A stretch of DNA of 23,612 bases from Pseudomonadota bacterium. Its GTDB lineage: Bacteria; Pseudomonadota; Gammaproteobacteria; Steroidobacterales; Steroidobacteraceae. Location: NCBI GenBank assembly GCA_023391335.1, contig JAEWBG010000053.1:1-23612 (forward strand), given 5' to 3'. Shown here one piece after another: positions 1-5,903 of the stretch (positions within the stretch are counted from its first letter, which is position 1; the number at the start of each line of letters is the position of its first letter). Under the pieces are notes generated by a model that had not been told where the DNA came from, did no database searches, and saw only the letters and a list, made by a program, of their open reading frames with translations. The position numbers and the translations under genes are program-made.

Positions 1-2
1 AA

Positions 3-395
3 TTCACCTCCATCTACCAGCGCATCCGCCAAAGCACTGCCACGACCCCACCCAAACCGACCGATGCACGTCGCATACGACTGCGCCGATTCGCTGACCA
101 AAGCCACAGCAAGAAGGCCGCCATTCCCTACACCTCTTTGGATTATCTGCAGCTCGTGGATTGGAGCGGCCGCTCCATTCGGGAGGGCAAGCACGGACAC
201 ATCGATGCAACCCTCCCGCCGATCCTTTCACGCCTGAGCATCGACCCCGAGATCTGGCAGCTCGCGATGGCTCGCAAGGGCACCGTCCTCGGTCGAGCGA
301 TGGGCAAGCTCGATGTCATGCGACTACATGCCGCAACCCTCGGTCAGGCGTGGGTACGTGGAATGCGACGAGCTGAGCGCATGTACGCTGGCTGA
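3..395 (+). CDS. Y1-type (IS200/REP-associated) transposase, C-terminal part, cut by window start
   Basis: The reading frame is open from the first bases of the window to a TGA at 393-395, so the gene starts upstream and only about 130 residues are visible. The stretch with DYLQLVDWSGRSIREGK, followed by LPPILSRL and a downstream Arg-rich end, is the typical C-terminal region of the roughly 320-residue transposase-like proteins whose N-terminal domain is a Y1 (HUH, single-strand DNA) transposase. The catalytic HUH and tyrosine motifs lie outside the window and cannot be checked. The TTG at 138 is not a credible start because the family sequence continues upstream of it. By family, these proteins act on single-stranded DNA hairpins. 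Whether this copy is intact is unknown. Confidence 0.75.
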   Translation, partial: FTSIYQRIRQSTATTPPKPTDARRIRLRRFADQSHSKKAAIPYTSLDYLQLVDWSGRSIREGKHGHIDATLPPILSRLSIDPEIWQLAMARKGTVLGRAMGKLDVMRLHAATLGQAWVRGMRRAERMYAG

Positions 396-566
396 TGGCC
401 ATCGCTACCAAAATCATCTAGATGAGAATTCTTCGGCCACTACTCGACCGATTTCACTGCGGTCCGCAGAACGTCACGCCAGCCGCCTGGATTCTCCTGT
501 CCCCTCCGTCGATTTGATGCAGGTGCTGCCGCTGTTTAGCTTATGCAACGCGCGGATCGTTCGACG

Positions 567-672
567 AATCAATGGTTGGGTGTCCAATCGTGGGTCACCC
601 CAATCGTGGGTCACCAATCGTGCGTCAATCGTGGGAACGGGGCTCCTAATCGTCCTAATCAATGGGTGTCCA
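567..672. repeat. Short direct repeats (AATCGTGGGTCACC and GGGTGTCC types)
   Basis: The unit CCAATCGTGGGTCACC occurs at 584-599 and 600-615, with decayed copies beginning at 614 and 627. This block is bracketed by two related segments, AATCAATGG...GGGTGTCC at 567-583 and AATCAATGGGTGTCC at 657-671. They sit just upstream of the transposase N-terminal shard at 690, so they may be part of that element's 5' recognition region. That link is an inference. Apart from this block and the shard, 396-891 holds nothing I can support as a gene. Confidence 0.6.
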
Positions 673-689
673 CCGATGAAGGTGCACCC

Positions 690-767
690 ATGGGCTACGC
701 ACGCAAGCACCTGATCTCTCTTCAAGACACCCAGTACTACCACTGAAAACTGCTCCTGCGTTTCCAG
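690..767 (+). pseudogene. N-terminal shard of a Y1-type transposase
   Basis: An ATG at 690, preceded by GAAGG at a good ribosome-binding distance, opens MGYARKHLISLQDTQYYH and then meets TGA at 744-746. From memory of the family, these transposases begin with a segment ending ...DTxYYHCVSRCVRR. Here TGC-GTT-TCC (C-V-S) reappears at 757-765, 13 bases after the CAC codon. This suggests a small insertion that broke the frame, after which similarity is lost. It is a dead 5' fragment of the same family as the partial gene at the window start, in the same orientation. It is not that gene's own N-terminus, because it lies downstream. Confidence 0.6.
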
Positions 768-891
768 TGTTTCCGCCATCCATGGCGGTCACACGTCGTC
801 TCTCGATGCGTTCGTCGCGCATGGCTGTGGGGACAGGATGAATTCGCCGGGCGTGATTACTCTCACCGCACTCCAATGCTCGTCAGCAAGC

Positions 892-1527
892 TCACTCTCG
901 AGACTCGAGTGCGGCGAGCAGTTCACGTAACCGTTGTCGGCGGGGCTCTAGGTTCTGCTTTGCACGACGCTGCCCCGCGCGCACCAGATAGATAGCCGCC
1001 AACATTACTAACAAGTACATCGACCAACGGCCGGACGCAGCATCGGTGATGTCGCTCTGACTTCTATCGATAGACCAGGAGATCAGCAGTGCTCCCAGCA
1101 GGGGCGGTGCAATCTGCATCATGGCTGCGCGCCAGGTTCCATAACGCGATATTTCAAGTTCGACGCGGTTTAAAGTGCGCTGAAGCTCCTCCTGTATCGT
1201 ATTGCCGAAGATTCGTTCGCTCTTTGCCTGACGCCAGTAGCTGAGGCAGTACGAAGCCAGCCACACCACGACCATGCCGCAACCCAGTCCGGCTGCGACT
1301 GTGTAGACGAGAGGCCAACTCTTGTAGACGGGAATTGCGATCCAGAAGCCGCCTAGAACGGTCACACCGATTCCTCCGATGCAGGCGATCCACATATCTC
1401 GGCGCTGCAATCGCCGCACGCGAGCGTCTTCAGTTGCAAGCACCTGACGAAGGGCGTCATTGCTCACGTCGTACGAATCTTCCGCGTCCTGGACGTGCCA
1501 GGCTTCCAAAATCTCGTCAAAGTTCAT
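892..1527 (-). CDS. Four-helix inner-membrane protein paired with an ECF sigma factor
   Basis: This is a 211-residue protein. The start at 1527 (MNFDEILEAW) is chosen because AAGGAGGAG precedes it at ideal spacing. That start lies inside the last codons of the sigma gene, so the two genes overlap by 11 bp and are probably translationally coupled. Residues 1-44 are cytoplasmic-looking and charged. Predicted membrane segments are about 46-68, 72-96, 135-153 and 168-184, and the tail after 185 is strongly basic. A gene directly downstream of an ECF sigma factor is often its anti-sigma factor. The N-terminal part could serve that role, but I see no zinc-type HxxxCxxC motif. An anti-sigma role is an inference from position. 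The remaining possibility is a membrane protein merely co-expressed with the sigma factor. Confidence 0.8.
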   Translation of the reverse strand: MNFDEILEAWHVQDAEDSYDVSNDALRQVLATEDARVRRLQRRDMWIACIGGIGVTVLGGFWIAIPVYKSWPLVYTVAAGLGCGMVVVWLASYCLSYWRQAKSERIFGNTIQEELQRTLNRVELEISRYGTWRAAMMQIAPPLLGALLISWSIDRSQSDITDAASGRWSMYLLVMLAAIYLVRAGQRRAKQNLEPRRQRLRELLAALESRE

Positions 1528-2047
1528 CGTGCTCCTCCTTCGCAAACTGCGTGGCAAGGGCCGCTTTGATGCGGTTGATCTTCACGCCGACATTGCTTTC
1601 GCTGAGGCCGAGAATCTGAGACATGTCGCGGTAGCTAAAACCATCGAGCAGCAGCAGCACGAGCGAGCGGTTCGCCTCATCGAACTCGGCGATTTGGCGG
1701 TAGATCCACTCGAGTCGCGGGTCCAGATCGGAAGGTGCGCTGCGTAGGCAAGTGGCGAGCTCGATATCGTCTCGACCGCGATCGTGTTTGTGTTCCTTGC
1801 GACGCCAGGCGAGCGCAGTGTTCAGGGCCACGCGATAGATCCAAGTCGTCGCGGCGCAGTCGCACCGCCAAGCATCGATGCTATGCCAGAGCTGCAACGC
1901 AATTTCCTGGAAGAGGTCCTCGCGATCTGACTGGGTCGCGCCATACGCGCGTGCCACCTTGAACAGGATGGACTTGTGCGCTTTTATCCAGCCTTCGAAT
2001 ACGCTGTTCCGCTCAGTTTTCAGCATCGTTTCCATCTCTTGCTGCAT
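1517..2047 (-). CDS. ECF-type RNA polymerase sigma factor
   Basis: The protein has 176 residues, the usual size for an extracytoplasmic-function sigma factor. It binds core RNA polymerase and directs it to a specific promoter set. Region 2 is visible as SDREDLFQEIALQLW followed by ATTWIYRVALNTALAWRR, which is the -10 recognition and melting segment. Region 4 is the helix-turn-helix FSYRDMSQILGLSESNVGVKINRIKAAL, which recognises -35. There is no sigma 3 domain. Starts at 2047, 2035 and 2026 are all possible, and none has a clear ribosome site. The end overlaps the membrane-protein gene at 1527, so the pair forms an operon. No target promoter can be named from the window. Confidence 0.9.
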   Translation of the reverse strand: MQQEMETMLKTERNSVFEGWIKAHKSILFKVARAYGATQSDREDLFQEIALQLWHSIDAWRCDCAATTWIYRVALNTALAWRRKEHKHDRGRDDIELATCLRSAPSDLDPRLEWIYRQIAEFDEANRSLVLLLLDGFSYRDMSQILGLSESNVGVKINRIKAALATQFAKEEHDEL

Positions 2048-2417
2048 TAGTAGCGCATCACGGAGACTTTCTTACGCCGACAGTCTCAGAGGATGGAGCT
2101 TCTGGCTAGAGGCGCGCTACGACGGAGACGCAGATGGCGCCGTGAAACGGAAGGAATACAGACAGCCAACGACAAGAATTCACTCAACCCGCTACGTGCG
2201 ACACCCTCAAGCAATGCGTTGCATCTGGCTTGCGCATAGCGCTTTCCTCCGTGTGCTTGCCTGGCTCGTCACCTGCCGCACATGGATGTGCCAATGCCGC
2301 GAGAGGCAGGATGCCGAGAGTGGCCGTCACCCGTGACCCGTTACCGCGTCTATACTTCCGCCCTTCATCCACGTCCGCGGTCATTCGTAACCAGGCGAAC
2401 ACTCGTTTGGGGGTTCT
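2048..2417. other. Divergent intergenic region between sigma factor and ABC exporter
   Basis: This 370-base gap separates the minus-strand sigma gene from the plus-strand exporter operon and should carry both promoters. The only recognisable element is a TATACT hexamer at 2351-2356, a good -10 for the exporter that would give a leader of about 55 nt. A convincing -35 is not visible at 16-18 bp. Small open frames on both strands here show no protein-like features. Confidence 0.4.
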
Positions 2418-3341
2418 GTGCAGTCGGTGATTTCTGTTTCCAACTTAACCAAGACGTATGCGTCGGGCTTTCAGGCGCTCAAAGGCGTCGATCTCGAAAT
2501 CCGTCGCGGGGAAATCTTTGCGTTGCTCGGGCCGAACGGAGCAGGCAAGACGACGCTCATCAGCATCATTTGCGGCATCGTGAATCCAACCTCGGGCACG
2601 GTGCTCGCTGACGGTCATGACGTCGTGCGCGAGTATCGAGCAGCGCGTTCCAAAATCGGCTTGGTTCCGCAGGAGCTCGCCAGCGATGCGTTCGAAACCG
2701 TGTGGGCGACGATGAAGTTCAGCCGCGGGCTGTTCGGTAAGCCGCCCAGCGATGCACATATCGAGAAGGTGCTACGCGATCTGTCGCTTTGGGACAAGAA
2801 GGACAGCTCGATCCTGGCGTTGTCGGGCGGCATGAAGCGCCGCGTGATGATTGCCAAAGCACTTTCGCACGAGCCGCAGATTCTGTTTCTCGATGAGCCT
2901 ACCGCTGGTGTCGACGTGGAATTGCGACGCGATATGTGGGAGATGGTGCGGCGCCTGCGTGCGAGCGGCGTGACGATCATCCTAACCACACACTACATCG
3001 AGGAAGCCGAGGAGATGGCCGATCGCATCGGTGTCATCAACAAAGGGGAAATCATCCTCGTCGAGGATAAGAAAATGCTGATGCGCAAGTTGGGCCGCAA
3101 GCAATTGACGTTGCACCTGCAGGCACCGCTGCAGCAGATTCCGGCGCAACTTGCGAATCGACAGGTTGAGCTGAATGCCGATGGCACGGAGCTGATCTAC
3201 ACGTTCGATGCGCAGGGCGAGAACACAGGTATCGCGAGCTTGTTGCGCCAGCTCAATGAGCTAGGTATCGACTTCAAGGATCTCAATACGAAGGAGAGTT
3301 CGTTGGAAGAGATCTTCGTCAGTTTGGTGAAGAAGCGATGA
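2418..3341 (+). CDS. yadG: ABC exporter ATP-binding subunit, YadG type
   Basis: This 307-residue ATPase powers an ABC-2 type exporter. Walker A GPNGAGKT is at 38-45, a Q-loop glutamine near 85, the signature LSGGMKRR at 135-142, Walker B ILFLDE at 155-160 and the switch histidine at 192. The order and spacing are complete. The segments LSGGMKRR, LDEPTAGVD and TTHYIEEAEE, and the ending LEEIFVSLV, resemble E. coli YadG from memory. The GTG start at 2418 follows a GGGGG tract by four bases; GTG at 2427 is an alternative. Its stop overlaps the permease start by four bases (ATGA), so the two are one operon. The substrate of YadGH-type systems is not established. Nothing here suggests nodulation or drug specificity. 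Confidence 0.92.
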   Translation: MQSVISVSNLTKTYASGFQALKGVDLEIRRGEIFALLGPNGAGKTTLISIICGIVNPTSGTVLADGHDVVREYRAARSKIGLVPQELASDAFETVWATMKFSRGLFGKPPSDAHIEKVLRDLSLWDKKDSSILALSGGMKRRVMIAKALSHEPQILFLDEPTAGVDVELRRDMWEMVRRLRASGVTIILTTHYIEEAEEMADRIGVINKGEIILVEDKKMLMRKLGRKQLTLHLQAPLQQIPAQLANRQVELNADGTELIYTFDAQGENTGIASLLRQLNELGIDFKDLNTKESSLEEIFVSLVKKR

Positions 3342-4099
3342 ACACGTACGCCGTCCACGCTATCTATAAGTTCGAATTGGCGCGCTGGTTTCGCACGCTG
3401 GTGCAGAGCGTGCTCTCGCCGGTTATTTCTACGTCACTCTATTTCGTCGTGTTCGGTGCCGCGATCGGTGCCCGTATGAATCAGATCGATGGCGTGAGCT
3501 ACGGCGCATTCATCGTGCCCGGTTTGATCATGCTATCGATCATGACGGAGAGCATCTCGAACGCCTCGTTTGGGATCTATATGCCGCGGTATTCGGGAAC
3601 GATTTACGAAGTGCTCTCCGCGCCGATCTCGTATTTGGAGATCGTGATCGGGTACGTCGGAGCTGCTGCGACGAAATCGATGCTGCTCGGGCTCATCATT
3701 CTCGCCACCGCGCGTCTGTTCGTGCCATTTCATATCGCGTACCCGCTGTGGATGATCGGATTCCTGGTGTTGATCTCGCTCGCGTTCAGTTTGTTCGGAT
3801 TCATCATCGGTATCTGGGCAAGCGGTTGGGAGAAACTGCAGATCATTCCGATCATGATCGTCACGCCCTTGAGTTTCTTGGGCGGTAGTTTCTATTCCAT
3901 CAGCATGCTGCCTCCGATCTGGCAGAAGATCACGTTGTTCAACCCCGTCGTGTATCTCATCAATGGGTTTCGTTGGAGCTTCTATGGGATCTCCGATGTC
4001 AGTGTCGGTGTGAGCCTCGGCGCGACACTGCTGTTCATGGTGATCTGTCTTGCGATCGTGTGGTGGATATTTAGGACGGGATATAGGCTCAAGGCCTGA
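3338..4099 (+). CDS. yadH: ABC-2 type permease, YadH type
   Basis: This 253-residue integral membrane protein is the permease partner of the ATPase just upstream, which it overlaps by four bases. It shows about six hydrophobic segments. It also shows the ABC-2 family segments FIVPGLIMLSIM, TPLSFLGGSFYSISMLPP and FNPVVYLINGFRWSFYGISD, which closely resemble E. coli YadH from memory. Permease and ATPase would form a half-transporter pair that dimerises in the inner membrane. No periplasmic adaptor or outer-membrane channel gene is nearby. The coding sequence ends just before the first hairpin array, and no terminator hairpin with a T-run follows it. Confidence 0.92.
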   Translation: MNTYAVHAIYKFELARWFRTLVQSVLSPVISTSLYFVVFGAAIGARMNQIDGVSYGAFIVPGLIMLSIMTESISNASFGIYMPRYSGTIYEVLSAPISYLEIVIGYVGAAATKSMLLGLIILATARLFVPFHIAYPLWMIGFLVLISLAFSLFGFIIGIWASGWEKLQIIPIMIVTPLSFLGGSFYSISMLPPIWQKITLFNPVVYLINGFRWSFYGISDVSVGVSLGATLLFMVICLAIVWWIFRTGYRLKA

Positions 4100-4132
4100 T
4101 CAATAACGACGGACGCTTGGTAAACGAGCAGG

Positions 4133-4404
4133 GACGCTTCGCGTCAGGAAGGTAGTCCGACGAAGAGCAAGCCGACTGCGTCGGCAGGCGAGCCTAACGG
4201 CAAGGCAGGGAAGCGCTACGCGCAGGCCAGAAGGGATAAGGAGGAAACGCATTCGCGCTCTTTCCCGACGACGGTCCTTCCCGACGCGCAGCGTCCCCCC
4301 TCTTTGGTCTCGTTTCTGTCCTGCCGATAGGCCCTCGTGATCCGAAAGGATCCTTCCTGCGGACGCCATCCTGATTGCGAAGCAATCCATCATTCGTCAA
4401 TGAT
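4133..4404. repeat. Tandem mini-hairpin array A, two arms pointing outward
   Basis: The left arm, on the plus strand, has GACGC-TTC-GCGTC (4133), GCCGAC-TGC-GTCGGC (4171), GCC-TAAC-GGC (4192) and GCGC-TAC-GCGC (4213), with linkers of the AGGCGA and AGGCCA type. The right arm has GAC-GACG-GTC (4267), GACGC-GCA-GCGTC (4283), GCC-GATA-GGC (4323), GATCC-GAAA-GGATC (4339), GCG-GA-CGC (4359), GATTGC-GAA-GCAATC (4373) and ATCATT-CGTC-AATGAT (4389). The right-arm linkers are CTTCCC, CCTCGT, CTTCCT and CATCCT. The left-arm linkers are the reverse complement type, so the two arms have opposite polarity around about 4235-4260. The array fills most of the gap between yadH and the glycosylase gene. No gene is visible in 4100-4467. 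Confidence 0.8.
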
Positions 4405-4467
4405 CCCGACGGAACCTCACGATCGCCTCATGCACTTAGTTTGTAGTCCCACCTCACGCCACAATTA

Positions 4468-5370
4468 ATGCCCGAAGGTCCTTCCATCGTCATCTTGCGC
4501 GAGCAGGTGCAGGAGTTTGTTGGGAAGAAGATCGTTCGCGTCGCGGGCAATTCAAAAATCGATCAGCAGCGCTTGATCGGCGAGAAGGTGTTGAGCTTGC
4601 GCAGTTGGGGCAAGCACTTCTTGATCGAGTTCGAAGCGTTCTCGTTGCGCATTCACTTCCTGCTGTTCGGTACGTATCGCATCAACGAGCGCAAAGAATC
4701 CGAGCCGCGATTGCGTTTGTCTTTTCGCAGCGGTGAGTTGAATTTCTACGCGTGTTCCGTGCAGTTTGTCGAAGGGCCGCTCGGTGCTACGTATGACTGG
4801 CGCTTGGATGTGTTGTCGGATGAATGGGATCCATTGCTCGCAAAGGCCAAGCTGCGAGCTGATCCTAATGCGTTCGTATGCGATGCACTGTTGAATCAGA
4901 ACGTATTCGCGGGCGTCGGCAATATCATCAAGAACGAAGTGCTGTTTCGGATTCGCGTGCACCCTTTATCGACGATAGGAGAGTTGCCGCCGCGTAAGCT
5001 CAATGAGTTGATACGCGAGGCGAGGACGTACAGCTTCGAGTTCTTGGAATGGAAGAAGGCGTTCGTTCTCAAGAAGCATTGGCTCGTACATACGCGATCG
5101 GTCTGCCCGCGATGTCACATTCCATTGCATCTAGAAATTATCGGGCGCACGCAGCGACGCAGCTTTTATTGTTCGCGTTGCCAGAAGCTTTATGCGACGG
5201 CAAAAGTTAAGAAATTCCGTGCGAGCAAAAAAACAGCGCCAAAGCGAGGATCGCGAAGGGCGGACGACTATGTCGTCGGGAAGGCCTTCGGCGGGAAGGA
5301 TGCGATGCATCGGGAGAGACATTCGTCTGGGCAGAAAAGGCGAAAGAGGCAAGCGGCACGCGCACGCTAA
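4468..5370 (+). CDS. Fpg/Nei-family DNA glycosylase/AP lyase with an array-derived basic tail
   Basis: This 300-residue protein is predicted to be a base-excision repair glycosylase that removes oxidised bases and cuts the abasic site. The N-terminus MPEGP gives the catalytic Pro2 and Glu3 of the family. The helix-two-turn-helix segment NQNVFAGVGNIIKNEVLFR and the C-terminal zinc finger CPRC...CSRC are present. The subgroup is the Nei-like one with SWGKHFLI and IHFLLFGTYRI. Family members normally end soon after the finger. Here about 55 more residues follow, rich in Lys and Arg. Bases 5244-5327 of that tail are a tandem hairpin array, so the tail looks like repeat DNA read as protein. No ribosome site precedes the ATG, but conservation of MPEGP fixes the start. 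Confidence 0.9.
   Translation: MPEGPSIVILREQVQEFVGKKIVRVAGNSKIDQQRLIGEKVLSLRSWGKHFLIEFEAFSLRIHFLLFGTYRINERKESEPRLRLSFRSGELNFYACSVQFVEGPLGATYDWRLDVLSDEWDPLLAKAKLRADPNAFVCDALLNQNVFAGVGNIIKNEVLFRIRVHPLSTIGELPPRKLNELIREARTYSFEFLEWKKAFVLKKHWLVHTRSVCPRCHIPLHLEIIGRTQRRSFYCSRCQKLYATAKVKKFRASKKTAPKRGSRRADDYVVGKAFGGKDAMHRERHSSGQKRRKRQAARAR
5244..5327. repeat. Tandem mini-hairpin array inside the 3' end of the glycosylase gene
   Basis: Five perfect hairpins follow one another on the plus strand: GCGA-GGA-TCGC (5244-5254), GACGAC-TAT-GTCGTC (5263-5277), GCC-TTC-GGC (5284-5292), GATGC-GAT-GCATC (5299-5311) and GAC-ATTC-GTC (5318-5327). The last three linkers are 6 nt each: GGGAAG, GGGAAG and GGGAGA. These are the reverse complement of the CTTCCC-type linkers of the neighbouring arrays, so this array has the opposite orientation. 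It is fully inside the reading frame of the glycosylase and encodes part of its basic tail. Confidence 0.8.
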
Positions 5371-5390
5371 TAACCGGGACAGGAGCGGAG

Positions 5391-5436
5391 ATGGGCACCC
5401 GCCTATGCGGGGGCGACGGGCTTTTTTTTTTTTTTT
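5391..5436 (+). terminator. GC-rich hairpin followed by a T15 run
   Basis: The hairpin CCCGC-CTAT-GCGGG (5398-5411) is followed by GGCGACGGGC and then fifteen T residues (5422-5436). It sits 20 bases after the glycosylase stop, so it could end that transcript. However, the T-run is not directly at the stem base. The motif around CCCGCCTATGCGGG also resembles widely dispersed proteobacterial repeats of the CCCGC-loop-GCGGG type, so it may be a repeat copy. The homopolymer is also a likely place for sequencing length errors. Confidence 0.5.
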
Positions 5437-5484
5437 AGCTCGTCAGCTCTGTGCTGTCTTTGTATTAGTCACAACGTCTGTCCC

Positions 5485-5776
5485 GACGCCAGTCCTTCCC
5501 GACGACGGTCCTTTTCGACGAGATGCGTCCAACGACTCTGTTTCCGATTCTGGCCTGCGCGAAGCGCTCGCCTGCCAATGGCTTGCTTGCCGTTGGGCTT
5601 CCCTGCCGACACAGTCGGCTTGCGGCTTTCTAGTAGATTGTCCCGACGAACGTCCTTCCCGACGACGGTCCTTCTCGACGCGATGCGTCCGCCGTCGGGT
5701 CTCTGTCCTGCCGATAGGCCCTCCTGACGCATCAGCGTCCTTCCTGACGTTCGTCCTGCTTGACGACAGAGTCGTC
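5485..5776. repeat. Tandem mini-hairpin array B (14 hairpins)
   Basis: Fourteen hairpins occupy 5485-5494, 5501-5510, 5517-5529, 5557-5567, 5574-5582, 5589-5598, 5605-5619, 5645-5654, 5661-5670, 5677-5689, 5710-5719, 5726-5739, 5746-5755 and 5762-5776. Ten of the thirteen linkers are exactly 6 nt: CTTCCC (twice), CTTTTC, TCGCCT, TTGCTT, TTCCCT, CTTCTC, CCTCCT, CTTCCT and CTGCTT. The other linkers are 27, 25 and 20 nt. Two stem classes occur in blocks: GA...TC and GC...GC. The GC block is entered through TTCTGGCCT (5549-5556 region). The array fills the gap upstream of the GH3 gene. No gene is supported in 5371-5903, although open frames run through the repeats. Confidence 0.85.
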
Positions 5777-5838
5777 CGTCATTCGCTTCTCCTTCACAAT
5801 TCGTCGCACACCCTTCACGTCAGGCGTCGCACTCGTCG

Positions 5839-5867
5839 TCGACCCTTCGTCCCCGCACACCTATACT
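5839..5867 (+). promoter_or_regulatory. Possible sigma-70 promoter for the GH3 gene
   Basis: TATACT at 5862-5867 is a good -10. Seventeen bases upstream, TCGACC (5839-5844) matches four of six positions of the -35 consensus. Transcription would start near 5874 and leave a leader of about 30 nt containing the GAGG ribosome site of the ATG at 5904. The promoter lies between hairpin array B and the gene. Confidence 0.35.
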
Positions 5868-5903
5868 GCGCCGCGGGGGATCGTGAACTGTATGAGGCTG
5901 CCA

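Noticed and set aside
474..779. Minus-strand open frame of 101 residues across the direct repeats
   Set aside because: There is no domain and no ribosome site, and it covers the repeats and the transposase shard that read on the other strand.
2184..2402. Minus-strand 72-residue frame with a signal-peptide-like stretch
   Set aside because: The start codon context is poor, the hydrophobic stretch is short, and it occupies the likely promoter of the ABC operon.
4133..5776. Regularly spaced repeats as a possible CRISPR array
   Set aside because: Units are 9-16 bases with varying sequence and 6-nt linkers. There are no constant 24-40 base repeats, no spacer-like inserts and no cas genes.
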